From positions 176,584,266-176,648,265 of the forward strand of contig OY986435.1 in NCBI GenBank assembly GCA_963920525.1: 64,000 nucleotides of DNA. Direction: 5' to 3'. The position numbers were made by a program, and so were the translations under genes. The notes beneath the pieces were generated by a model. It was given only the letters and a program-made list of their open reading frames with translations, was not told the DNA's origin and did no database searches. Numbering within the stretch: position 1 is the first letter of the stretch; every line of letters starts with the position of its first letter. This document shows, in pieces, positions 32,500 to 43,576 of this stretch. The stretch comes from Dichetophora obliterata. Its lineage: Eukaryota; Arthropoda; Insecta; Diptera; Sciomyzidae.

Positions 32500-32830
32500 T
32501 GTCATTGTTGCACTATTTTTCAAATTTTAAATTTGGGACTATGTCCGCTTTTTTTGAGGACATGATCCCAAAAATTGGATTTGGGATTATGGCCTGTTTC
32601 AAAAAGGTCATAAGCCCAAAAAAAAGAGGAAGTAATCTCAAAATAAATTTCATCATACAAAAAATTTATTTGGTGATTGGTTGTTATCACCATTCCGTAC
32701 AAGGGCAATCTCCCAAGCGGTCAAAACCTACATTTGGTATTGTAAATTTAATTTTTGGCATTATGTCCGCAAAATAAGGAGACGCAATGCCAAAATTGAA
32801 ATTTGGGATTATGCCCCTTGGGGTTATGTT
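32500..32830. repeat. Degenerate minisatellite with TTTGGGATTATG words
   Basis: Variants of AAATTTGGGACTATGTCC, ATTTGGGATTATGGCC, TTTTTGGCATTATGTCC and AATTTGGGATTATGCCCC recur with irregular spacing, some with the inverted partner GGACATGATCCCAAAA. The reading frame at 32367-32777 is a translation of these units. Confidence 0.55.
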
Positions 32831-33299
32831 CCATCACCGTAATAAAACATACGAAAAAAAAGGTTTGAACTAAAACTTTTAGTAGAAAATTTTTGTTCTT
32901 ATAAATATAATATATAAACAATTTCTTGTGCAGAAAAAGCTTACTAACTTAATGAAATTTCGACTATATAACTAATATTAGGCACTTTATAGAACTATTG
33001 TTTTCAATTACGTTATATAGCGTTATTAGAAAGGCATGATACAAATTTAAAGCTCACAACATTTTTCTAATTGAAATGCTTTTTTTTCTTACAAAACACT
33101 AATAACCACCACAAAGTGTAGCAGCCATACTACACCATAAGTTTGAAACATAGTACCATGAGCGCCAATTTCACTACTTTTAAAAAATGTTTATGGCAAA
33201 AATCTTAATTGTGCGCTTATAAGTATATATCGTCATAAAGGTGGTTAAATAAAAAATCTTTCCAATAATATGCAATACATATCAAGTTCATATTTTTGA
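32831..33299. other. Unassigned; contains one GCGTTATAT-type box
   Basis: GTTTTCAATTACGTTATATA near 33000-33019, followed by GCGTTATTAG, is a diverged member of the dispersed box family. No gene seen. Confidence 0.4.
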
Positions 33300-33560
33300 T
33301 AAAAGGAATTTTTCATAAGAAGTTGGTGGTATCATGACTTAAATTCATACCAAGAGCTAAATTCGTTCATTGCAATAGTACGAATTTAAAATTCGTGCCA
33401 AAAGCTAAATTAGAATCAAAAGTTAAAATTGTACTTTGCAAATATAACGAATTTTATTTCCTCCCAAAAGTTATGTTCGTACTTTGCAAAAAGAGAATTT
33501 CCTTCTAAAAGGTATTGGTCTTCGCTAAGTTAGCGTCGGAGTAACGAATTTATCTTCGCA
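33300..33560. repeat. Degenerate tandem repeat with GAATTTAAAATTCG words
   Basis: CCAAGAGCTAAATTCGT, CCAAAAGCTAAATTAG and CCAAAAGTTATGTTCGT, with ACTTTGCAAA repeats, recur every 60-80 bp. The copies are strongly diverged. Confidence 0.45.
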
Positions 33561-33574
33561 TACTTAAAAAAAAG

Positions 33575-33960
33575 TATTACAAATAATTCAAACTCAAAAA
33601 TACGAAAGTAATAGAGGACAAAAAAGAAAGAGAAGATTATTCAAAAGGAGCATACTATATGTTATCATTCGATAGCAAGGGAAATATTTTCCTGGAATAT
33701 TAATTTACACTATTGACAATGGCTTAAATGTAAAGACAGTGACGATGAGAGGAAACTACTGGAAGTGGCCTGAAAAGGATGCGATGTGCAAAATTAAAAG
33801 TCCTTCCCTAACACCCCATCGTGTTTCCTATAATGTCCCTGAACTTATGATCTTCGTAAGGAATCTGATTAATGTTAGTTTTTATACTTAAAAGTGTATT
33901 TCTCAGGTTTCCATGTCCTTAATATTGATATATTATTTTAAAACAACTAGGTCCTTATTA
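33575..33960 (-). repeat. Unclassified dispersed repeat, copy 2 (inverted)
   Basis: Reversed, this matches 6200-6760: TCTTTCTTTTTTGTCCTCTA, GATAACATATAGTATGCTCC, CAGGAAAATATTTCCC, ATCCTTTTCAGGCCACTTCC, CTTACGAAGATCAT. Copy 2 lacks the 240-bp extra segment of copy 1. No coding frame. Confidence 0.55.
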
Positions 33961-34529
33961 TTTTTATTAAGCTAAATGATATAAGTAAGAAATGTGATAA
34001 ATATTAGCTGTTATACATTTCTAAAATTTTGTTTTTTTTGCTTAAATCTAAAAGTTTTTAATCAATCGTAAATGAATCACTTCAAGCTTTCAATTCCGTT
34101 GTATGCCCTTGTAAGCCTTCAATCCCGTTGTATGCCGTAATAAAAAAAATTTGTTAACAGTAATAAAACATAAATATTGCATTTCATTTCATAAGAAAAA
34201 TTCACATGAAAAACTTAAAAATAATTGAAAAAGTTTAAGCTAAATATTCCAAACATATCGCACTCAACCTTTTAAAGCGCACACAACCCAAAGTATCAAA
34301 TTTGGACTTTTTTTTATGTAACTTAGTATTATTTTCGTAGTGATCATCTCTTTGGATTGTCAAAATTTTATTAAAAAAAAAAATAATTTTGCCTTATTTT
34401 TTTTTGTATGCAGTCCCTTGAAAACTAAATTTGTTTGTGGTTTCTCCTAAAAATGCTGAGTTCTGCCTCTATTGTCGTTAGGTTGCGATATGTTGATTGA
34501 CATTTTGTTGCTCCACTAAACCACACCAT
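33961..34529. other. Unassigned; tandem GTTGTATGCC box
   Basis: Two adjacent copies of CTTTCAATTCCGTTGTATGCC at about 34087-34150, the second followed by GTAATAAAAA, are a locally duplicated member of the dispersed GCGTTATATGCC family. Otherwise AT-rich without a gene. Confidence 0.45.
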
Positions 34530-34531
34530 TA

Positions 34532-35047
34532 GGGTTTTCACAAGCTGTCGTATTGTTGTATTGTCGTATTTTTTCACAACAGTTGTATAGTTTTTGTTGT
34601 TGCCTTCCACATAAAATTAGTTTACGACAATACAATCGCATTTGGTATGTATACTGTTTGTCGTATTTCATCAGTGCTGTTCTTTCTTGTTACGAATTTG
34701 TTATTACCGTGCACATTTCATAAGTAACATCACTATCATAATAGTTTTTCTTTTTATTTTGCCAGGCAAATAGGTTTGTAGAAGAAATTGAAAGTTTTGA
34801 CGTGGCTTTCTGATTCATAACAAGATCAAGACCTTACTTTACACACAAAGCTCTTATTATTTCAGTCTTTTCGTTTTGTTTAGGCATTTAAAAAAATTTA
34901 TTTTCTCCAGTCATTTGTCTGTTTCTTCAGTCAGCTGTATAAATACGACATACAACAAAATAAACCCTTAGGGTATGTTCACAGTTGTTGTATTTTTTAT
35001 TGAAAACGCAATACGACATACAACAATACGACAGCTTGTGAAAACCC
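34532..35047. mobile_element. 516-bp MITE with TA-containing flanks
   Basis: Left end GGGTTTTCACAAGCTGTCGT and right end reversed GGGTTTTCACAAGCTGTCGT match, and the arms continue with TTGTTGTATTGTCGTA-type words. TA lies outside each end (34530-34531 and 35048-35049). The ends resemble the 18635-18876 MITE (GGGTATTCACAAGGTGTG), so the two may be related. No transposase. Confidence 0.78.
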
Positions 35048-35049
35048 TA

Positions 35050-36346
35050 CATGTGTGTTTTACTCCGATTGGAACTGAAATTTTCTTTTGTTTTTTTCAT
35101 TTGACATGAAACAATATTAAAACAACCAATAAATTCTTAACATTTCTTAAGTTTTTTCACGTATAGCAAAAAAACACCTGTTTTGTTTGTTTTTTTTTTT
35201 GCTTGTTTCTCTTTCTAATCTAACCTCTTTACAAACTAGCAGCATCCAACTCAAAACGTCACCGCTTAGTCAATAAAGAACATTTATTCTCTTAAAATCT
35301 TAAAACAATGCTGCCCTGGAGGTAATACTATCTGTTCGATTTATCTTTTTTTAATCTCTTACTATAATTTAGAATATGCTCTCTTAAAGTTATGCATAAA
35401 AACATGTTTTTTGAATTTGTTTAAATATAAACTAGCACATTTTATGAATGCTTAAAAACTTGGAATTTTTAGTATCTCTTTTTTTTTGTTTTATCAGTTT
35501 ATTGACATTACGAAAAAAAAATGTATTTTATCGAATTTATGTCACAAATTTTTTACATATTTCTTCTATTAATCGCACCAATGCTGTTTTTGTTTTTCTG
35601 AAAGATTAGTTGGTCTGCTGAAATGTGAAAGAACAGTTCGTATTTTATATTGGTTCGTAAGTTTTTCTGTTCTTTTCTTCATTAAATGTTTCTTAAAAAA
35701 TAGCAGTTGCTGCAACAATTAAAAATGTTGCCAAGAATTTTTTACCACAAATGTTGCCTTTTAGCAACCAAACAGTCAGCAATGAATGTTGTTATGATAT
35801 CTTGTTGAGCAATTTTACGTAGCAACTTAATATTTAACGTTGACCACTGCTGCCACTTTGCAGTAATCAATAAAAAAAAACAATAATCCTAACATTAGAC
35901 GGCAATGTAATTAATGCTGCCGCTAGTCTGTCGCATGGCTTTTACGTTTAAATGCAGGCATTTATTAAGACTTCCTTTACGACTTGCCGCCAATCTACGG
36001 TTGATTCCATGGCCAGCAACAATTGTCATCACAATGCTGTACGACAGCAACTGCTTATAGTAATTTTTTTTCATTTACAACTTATTTGCTGCATGCAACA
36101 TTTTAAATATTTTAATGTGACGAGGCTGCCAAAGCATATTAGTCGCATGCGTCGCAGCAGCATGTGATTTTGTTCAGTCGCTACTTTTTGCTTAACTGCT
36201 TTTGCAAGTAAAAAATAATTATAGAAATGTGAAAAAAAGTAAAGATTTAATGCTGTTTATTTTAAAAAAATTCTTGCTTCACAGTAAACAAACACAGGCT
36301 TTTATTTGCTTAGCATGACTCTGAAACTTATCGTTTGTGTTTTTTA
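35050..36346. other. Unassigned, partly GC-richer
   Basis: No gene recognised. 35880-36170 is less AT-rich and free of obvious repeats, so it may be unique host sequence; the 71-codon frame there has no motif. Confidence 0.4.
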
Positions 36347-37339
36347 TACACCCCGTCTCAAAATTATAACCGCACAAAATTTTTACTATACATGTAAAAT
36401 CATGAAATTTTTCTCTCGGGTGATCGGAAAAAGAAGTTTTAATTTTTAAGATAGCAGATAAAGACTTCACATTTTTTTTATACTCTTTAATGAATATTGT
36501 CGGTTGACAGACAAATTTGCATTAAAAATTTTCAAAATAGTTCTTGAACTTTATCTTAAAAGTGAAAATTCTCTTTTACGATTCCCGGGGAGAAACGTTT
36601 CATGATTGGGCTGATTATCTTTTGTTGCTGGTATGAGAATATTTTTCTTCTTTTACAGTTAGACCCGTGTGTTGAGACCATTTGTTGTATAAAACGAACA
36701 ACAGTAACATTAAAATAACATTAAAAGAGAAAATATATACGAAAAACACCGCTGTTGCAAAATTATAACCGCACATGGAATTTTTTAATAAATCAGAAAG
36801 AGCAGTTTATTTTCTTCAGCCGTTTCCAAAATGCCAAAGGGGTAAAGAGTTTACAGAGCGTAAAAAAGATCAAAGCTAAGCATATTTTTTAGAAAAAAGT
36901 ATTTTGTAGAAATAAGTCGCGTGATCGGGAAAAGTCACCACCGAGTAGTGCGAAATTTTGTAATAGATAAGGAAAATCATGGTTTGAAAAACAATCAGCG
37001 TAGACCCGGAAAAGTTCTTGGCAATTATGAAATTCGTCATGTTTTACAAACAGCTAGCAATAGCACAAAAAGCTTGCGAAAAATAAAGGCAGAATGCGAC
37101 TTGGATGTTTCTCGAAGTACAATTCACCGCGTTTTAAAAGGTTTTAGAAGATTTGGTTTTCTAAAATTAAGTCAGCCTCTCGACCAACCAGCAAATATAA
37201 GAAGAAGCGTAAACAATTCGCTCGTAGCAATGGGGTCGTTCATAAACTACGTTACCGATTTAAAGCATCTTTTTACCACCTCCTCCTCCGTTATTTTTCG
37301 AAGTGCATTTCAAAACCCCTCCCCCCTCCATAAAGTAAC

Positions 37340-38192
37340 GTTACATATGAAATAAACAACTGATTTAAACATTATATTATTTTACACAATTCAGGTTTAT
37401 CCTGATTTGTAATGCACAGAACTTCACGTAGTCTTTGACAGAGTTAATAAGCCGATTTAAACGTTGTTTGTTTTCTTTTATGCTTATAATCAGTGGAACT
37501 GCGCTGTTAAATGCATAAATCTATACATATAATAAAACTGTAAAAAAATCTGTGCATTTAATTTTTTCTGCGCTGAACATTTTGAAGGATGTGGATTCCA
37601 AAAATGTAATTTTTAATATTTGCATCTGAACGCGATCATGTGAAAATTTCTGGTAATATTTTCCTTAAACTTTACATTTGGGTTCATTTCGTCTCTGGTC
37701 GGGACATAGGTTACTTTTTATCACAGAATTCTTTTAAACATAACAACTCTTTCAGCTTAAAAGAATGGAAAATGAAATCAATGAAAGTCGTGGAAGAGGA
37801 TTCAGTTAAATTTTCCTGGGGCTTACTCAAAGTAGCAAACTAGTATAGAATTCTCTAATAAAACTATATAAATTAAAAAATAAGCTCACTGCTGACACCA
37901 AGTTTTTCACGTATGGGCATTTCCAGAAAAAAGTCTACCGTGACCAAAAACTTAAAACTTATTAAAAACTTTTTATTTTATGATATTATTAAGAGAAACA
38001 TTTTAATTTTATCAATTTAAGAAATTTCTATATAAACTCATTAACCCAATTCCGGCGGCTCCTTAACTAACAGGCCAAAATTGATGAAACTTCGTCTAGA
38101 GTCTTAATATGGCCCTAAACTTTATCTGGCAAAATTTAAAATTTTTACCTCCACAAATAAGGGCTGGGCGGACTGATGCATTTTTGCACCAG
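37340..38192. other. Unassigned interior of the 6.5-kb insert
   Basis: AT-rich, with a 68-codon open frame at 37640-37843 without a recognisable motif. No catalytic gene for the insert was found here. Confidence 0.4.
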
Positions 38193-38214
38193 TACACTGA
38201 ACCAAAAAGGTACA

Positions 38215-38780
38215 TTATATTAATGAAAAGGTACATTAATTTCAATGAATTATTCATTTATTTTGGTCCAGTGAACTGTGGTCATTAATTTCAATGAATT
38301 TTCTTCATACTTTAATGAATAGTTCATTAAACTTAGTGATTTTCAATGAATGGTTCCTTGAATATCAATGTACACTTCATTGAATTCAATGAACACGTTC
38401 ATTAAAAAATGCCAAAATTCATGATTTTTTCATTGAATTTAATGAAACGTTCATTGAATTCAATGTATAGTCCATTGAATTCAATGTAGAGTTCATTGAA
38501 TGCAATGTAAGGTTCATTGAATTCAATGTATAGTCCATTGAATTCAATGTATAGTTCATTGAATTTAATGTATAGTTCAATGAACCTTACATTGAATTCA
38601 ATGTATAGTTCATTGAATTCAATGTATTAAAGTTCATTGAATTCAATGTATAGTTCATTGAATTCAATGTACAGTTCATTAAATTTAATGTATTCAGTTC
38701 ATTGAATTCCATGTATATTTCATTAAATTTAATGTATTTAGTTCATTGTAATGAATGATCTATACATTAAATTCAACGAA
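38215..38780. repeat. Left palindromic array, CATTGAATTCAATG units
   Basis: About 20 or more copies of a unit like TTCATTGAATTCAATGTATA, with variants TTTAATG and GTCCATTG. Each core is itself a perfect 14-bp palindrome containing GAATTC. Near the outer edge the unit is more diverged. Confidence 0.85.
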
Positions 38781-39282
38781 TTATTTGTTAATCCCTCTCT
38801 AAACATTTTTAAAATAAGGAAATAATTACAATTTAAACAATATTTTATTATTTTAAAGAGTCAATTAATATACAAATTTTCGAAGATTTTGAATAGTTTT
38901 TAAATTTATAAAAATATACGGCAATAAACTCCCACACGAGAGTGCATGCCGCAGGATATTTTAATTGAAATAATTGAAAAATTTTAAAGCACACATTTAC
39001 GGCTCTAATAAAACTAGAAAATAGAAATTTTACACCATCCATGAACACATAAAATTATTGGAATATCGAATGCTTCTTGGGAACTGATACTGTATACTTT
39101 TTGAGTGGGCACCAAATACCTATGAAGGCTTCAAATAAATTTCATAGCAGTACTGTCTGGAAAGATATTAATTGAAAAAAATAGCCGTTTATTTATTTAG
39201 CCTCGAGAAAAATTAAGCTTACCACTGTAATTAGTGAAATCTTCAATTTCTGCCAACTTTGCCAACTTTGCCCACCATCTTT

Positions 39283-40235
39283 TATTTATTTATTTATTGG
39301 CCAAACAAGGCAATGCAATTTACTTATTCTAACTTATTCTAACAGGTTTTGTTTACTTATTACTAAGTTTTTTGTTTTTCTTCTCCCCTTTCCTTGTTTT
39401 TATTTTATTTTTTATTTGGTGCTCTTAGTGGGCATACTCCGCCCACCGGATTGACATGATTTCAAAAACCATGTCAAAACTAAGAGAAGAGGAGGAAAAC
39501 AAGAAAGACTATATACACACTTAAGATACGATGTATATATATTATTCTTAAAGACTATAAGGACAAAAGGATGTAAATGGGAGATTTGGAGAGGGATGTT
39601 AAAGAATTTTGATTTATTAAACTAAATGCTTATACATATAAATCCATACATGTATGTAGTTTATCTGAGGCCTGTGTTAATTCTGATTTCTGAGTGATTT
39701 ATATAGGGTTTGCTTGAAAGAGGATTTGGACATAGAAGGTGAGTAGTATATAGAGATATTATTAAATTCTCTGCAACAACGATTGATGGGTTCATTATTT
39801 GCATATGTAGTTTGGTGCTGATATTCAGTTAACAATCGAGTATGCCTAGTGCGCCTAATTGGATCGTTAAAGGAAATCATATTAGAAATATATTCGCTGT
39901 GAATAGCACCATTAATTACATCAAATGTGAAGCATGAGCCCAATAACGATCTTCTTGTTGATAGTGGCATCAAATTTAAAAGGCTGAGTCTATGTTCATA
40001 TGATGGAAGGCTACAATAATCATGGGGGTTGTACATATCTCTAAGCGCGTATAGTAAGAACTGCTTTTGAATAGACTCAATTCTTTCTCTATGGGAATCG
40101 AAAGATGGATTCCAAATTATGCATGCATATTCAAGTATTGGGCGCACTAATGCACGGTACAAGGATGTAGTGACCCATATATTCTTGAATTCATTTGCAC
40201 GTCTTTTTATAAAACCGAGCTGTTTGCTGGCCCTG
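39283..40235 (-). mobile_element. 5'-truncated non-LTR retroelement, minus strand
   Basis: A minus-strand RT C-terminal region ends at 39677 and is followed by about 390 bp of 3' UTR and an AATAAATAAATAAATA-type tail (39282-39299). The 5' limit near 40235 is where coding similarity fades. It lies between the two palindromic arrays of copy C and is presumably a later insertion. No target duplication was resolved. Confidence 0.65.
39677..40205 (-). pseudogene. C-terminal part of a non-LTR reverse transcriptase
   Basis: An open 161-codon frame (40162 to 39677) extends upstream in frame to about 40205 with RANEFKNIWVTTSLYRALVR. It reads RPILEYACIIWNPSFDSH, RIESIQKQFLLYALR, YEHRLSLLNLMPLSTRR, and a final NNEPINRCCREFN region, ending SKSSFKQTLYKSL. 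This is the thumb and C-terminal region of Jockey-like elements, 3' of the catalytic RT motifs. The catalytic domain is absent because of 5' truncation. The remaining frame has no internal stop, so the copy may be moderately young. Confidence 0.82.
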
Positions 40236-40639
40236 TTTTATGTGGTTTTCATCCTTTAAAAATGTAAAAATTTTTTGAAAATGATGTCGGCAGTTACTTA
40301 AAATGCCAGGTATATTTCCGATAGCGACGGAGAAATCTTTATCAATCTACAAGATATTATAAATGATTTATATTATTTTTAATTTATTGAGATCTTTTTG
40401 ATCTCATCTTTGAATGATGAGATGAGAACACTATTAGCAGATATTATATGATTTTTTTTTATATGAACTAATAGTAATTCAACAGATTTAAATTTTCTTT
40501 TACATTCAAAGCACAACATTTTCTTCACTTTTAATTTAATTTCTTATCACCTTTTATCTAAAATTTACACACACAATTGCCGCACGTCTTTACAACTTCG
40601 CGTTTTACTTCAAACAAAATTGGGAAGGGAATAAATTAG

Positions 40640-41235
40640 TATATATTGAATTTAATGAACTGAATACATTGAATTTAATGAACTATGCATTGAATGTAAT
40701 GTACTATACATTGAATTCAATGGACTATACATTGAATTTAATGAATTATACATTGAATTTAATGAATTATACATTGAATTTAATGAACTATACATTGAAA
40801 TCAATGAACAATACATTGAATTCAATGAAGTATACATTAAATTCAATGAACCATTTATTAAATTCAATGACCTAAACATTGAATTTAATGAACTATACAT
40901 TGCATTTAATGACCTAAACATTGAATTCAATGAAATGTTCATTAAAAATCAATGTATGGTTCGTTAAAATTTGATTTACAACTGGAATCAATGTACTTTT
41001 CATTGATATCAATTTTCATTGATATCAATTGATATCATTGATATCAATGAAAAGTTCATTAAAATAATGAAAAAAAAATCATTGATATTTATTTAGACAT
41101 TTTTAATGAATATAACTTCATTGATTTCAATGAACAGTACGTTAAAAACTATTAAATCTTTTAAAGCAGTTCATTAAAATTCAATGATTTTTCATTAAAA
41201 TCAATGAATTAATTTTAACGTATGCTGTTCATTAA
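40640..41235. repeat. Right palindromic array, inverted relative to the left one
   Basis: Units such as ATACATTGAATTCAATGAAC mirror the left array. Open frames on both strands (MNYTLNL-type and SLNSMYS-type repeats) are by-products. Toward the outer end the cores change to CATTGATATCAATG, another palindrome, around 41000-41045. Confidence 0.85.
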
Positions 41236-41253
41236 ATTTGTTTTTTCTGTGTA

Positions 41254-41995
41254 GCTGCATCACATACCTTTAAAGCCGTACCTGCCCATTTTAAAACAGC
41301 AAATGAGCTCTAAATTTATTTTAACATAAAATTAAAAACTTATAATAGTCACTATTGAAAAGCAACTTTCGATATTGCGATTTGCAATTTTTCCGGAATT
41401 TACAAAAATAAAAAATAAAAATAAAAAAACCAATACTGCGATGCGCCGTGGGCGTAAAATCCAAGTAAACGACCGAATCGACTCAAACCAAAAATAATGT
41501 ATATTGTCAAAGGTCCATACTAACATAATCCCTACAGTGTCAGGTTATATCACTTTCGCTCTCACCTGGAGAAAATTCTAAAGTTACTGGTGCAAAAATG
41601 CACCAATAGCTGTAAATGGGTTAACCATGATGATCAAATTGTCTGCACTGTTTCACAAATGTAGTTTCCTCTTGAGTAAATGTTTCGTCAGCTTTTTGTT
41701 TTAGTAAAAATTAAAGGCATTGGCTAAAGACAATAGAATAATGGTTGACGCAAGAAGAAGAAAATTAAATTTGTTTGTTAATTACTAAATTACATAATTA
41801 CTTTACTACATAATTGCTTAATCACCCAATTTGAATTTAAGGAAATTTTGTCGCGTGGGTTATGTCGCGTGAGTTTCGGCAAATATTTTTTGGAAACTCA
41901 ATATATTTTTAAATAAGCAAAATCCATAGGTAAAGTGGGTTTATTATGAAACTTACTGTTTTCCTATTATTTAAAAAAAACAATAACAAATTATT
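41254..41995. other. Unassigned interior of the 6.5-kb insert
   Basis: AT-rich sequence without recognised genes or terminal repeats. Confidence 0.4.
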
Positions 41996-42487
41996 GCGAA
42001 TGAAATAATAGCAGTACTCTTATATTCAGATATGTTTGGATAAATAATACTAGTCTACAATTTCGGATTCCAGATTTTAGAAAAAATATCAACTTTTCAA
42101 TCAATATATCAACCACTATCGTGTCATATGGTAGCGAAGCAAAAATTTCGAGATTGTTCAACGAAATATCAACAAATTTTGTATCTTTCGTTTTAGCGGA
42201 GCAGTAATCGTTCAAAGATAGAATTTAGAAAAAAAACCGTTGATTAAGTGTATTTTTACATGAAAAACAGACATTTTAAAATCTCAACATTTTTGCTCCT
42301 CTACCCCACATGACACGATAGTGGCTAATATATTGATTGATACTTTTTTTTTAAAATGCAAAGTATTATTTTGTAGTGTTGGAAGTAAATATAAGAGTGT
42401 TAATGGGTTAACCAGATCCGAAATTGTAGGCTAATATTATTTATCCAAACATATCTGAATATAAGAATACTGCTATTATTTCGTTCG
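41996..42487. repeat. Foldback element with ~150-bp arms
   Basis: The arms share ATGAAATAATAGCAGTA or ACGAAATAATAGCAGTA, TTATATTCAGATATGTTTGG, CTACAATTTCGGAT, TCAATCAATATAT and CACTATCGTGTCAT. The right arm has about 70 extra bases, including GTTAACCCATTAACACTC. No coding sequence. Flanking duplications were not resolved. Confidence 0.75.
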
Positions 42488-42751
42488 TAGCTGTATATAA
42501 TGATGTACTGTGCCTATCAAAATACATCGGAGATGAAAAAATTAAAAAGAATGCAAAATAAATGCGTGGTGATTAAATTTTAATCATTTTTTAATAAAAA
42601 AAGGCCCAACAAATTTCTGTTTCTTTCAAAGTTATTTTCGTCGTAGAAACAATAACAACTGAAAATTGCATTTTGTATACTCTTTTATATGACGTATTTT
42701 TAAAAAAAAAAAAACAGTTTCTTTTCGATACAAAATTTGATGCTTTATTAA

Positions 42752-43576
42752 CCCATTAAAGACTGCTCATAGATTTCGCCGTACGTTTTTTTCAATATTT
42801 ATCAGGAAGCTTATGTAGGCTATAGAAGTTGCTTTGCAAAATTTCAGGTTTGTAACTGTCACTGTATTTGAGATCTGCATTGGGTATTTAAATACCCAAT
42901 CGGCTAATCCGGGTTCTTGGTGTAAATAAAAATTTGCATATATGGCAACATTCTTTTGTCATAATGAACTCCTGATAAATAGGGGATACTAGAGGCAAAC
43001 TGACCACGAATTTTTCCCTCGATCTTTCCATTTTTTAATTTTCTACATAGCTTTATATATGGATTTTGTCATTTTTGAAAATCACACATCTTCGATCTCG
43101 AAAAGGAACATTTAATTGCATGAATTTCGTTTCACATTGTAAAGACAATAAATAGTTTCATTTTTCCGTAATGTTTAAAAAAATATTATTTTGATATCTC
43201 CTACCACTTCACTACCACATGGCCTTTTTCGTAAACACTGTTTTATGGGTATTTAAATACCCATAAAATGTAATGATTGATTTTTGTAACTATTTGAATT
43301 TTTCAACATGTTGTTTTTGTAATTATTAAAAAATGCTTAGCCTTCAAGAATTATTTCTGGTTTGTTTCATATGCAGAATCCCATCTGCGAGGAAAAAATT
43401 ACAACTATTATAAATTTTAACTGCTCAAATCATAAAAATATACTTTTCTTAAAAGATATATTTTCCTCATTTTATAACACACTCTTGCAAATTCTATATA
43501 TTTTTAAAGAAAATTCAAATAACCGCAAAAATAAAAAAATTCTAAAAAATATTCACATTTCCAGAGTAACAACGGG
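42752..43576. mobile_element. piggyBac-like non-autonomous element
   Basis: TTAA at 42748-42751 and 43577-43580. The left end is CCCATTAAAGACTGC and the right end reversed CCCGTTGTTACTCTGG; only the first six or so bases match well. TTAA plus CCC is the usual piggyBac form. Two GGGTATTTAAATACCC palindromes lie inside (42884-42899 and 43247-43262). No transposase. Confidence 0.45.
42881..43268. repeat. Two copies of the GGGTATTTAAATACCC palindrome
   Basis: The core at about 42884-42899 extends to a perfect 20-bp palindrome (TTGGG..CCCAA). The second, near 43242-43267, extends to 26 bp or more (TTATGGG..CCCATAA). They are about 360 bp apart. Function unknown; they could be transposase-binding sites. 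Confidence 0.7.

Larger units (their letters stand above)
38195..41251. mobile_element. TA-flanked element with palindromic TTGAATTCAA arrays, copy C
   Basis: TA flanks at 38193-38194 and 41252-41253. Left end CACTGAACCAAAAAGGTAC; right end reversed CACAGAAAAAACAAATTT. Both sides carry arrays of an about 20-bp unit with the palindromic core CATTGAATTCAATG (38215-38780 and 40640-41235), in overall inverted arrangement. The centre holds a minus-strand retroelement fragment. No transposase. Its ends resemble copies A, B and D. Confidence 0.7.

Noticed and set aside
38215..38780. CRISPR-like array of short repeats
   Set aside because: Units are contiguous palindromes without unique spacers, in a eukaryotic transposon.
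40652..40942. Repetitive proteins of the MNYTLNL and SLNSMYS type on both strands
   Set aside because: They are translations of the 20-bp palindromic array of copy C.
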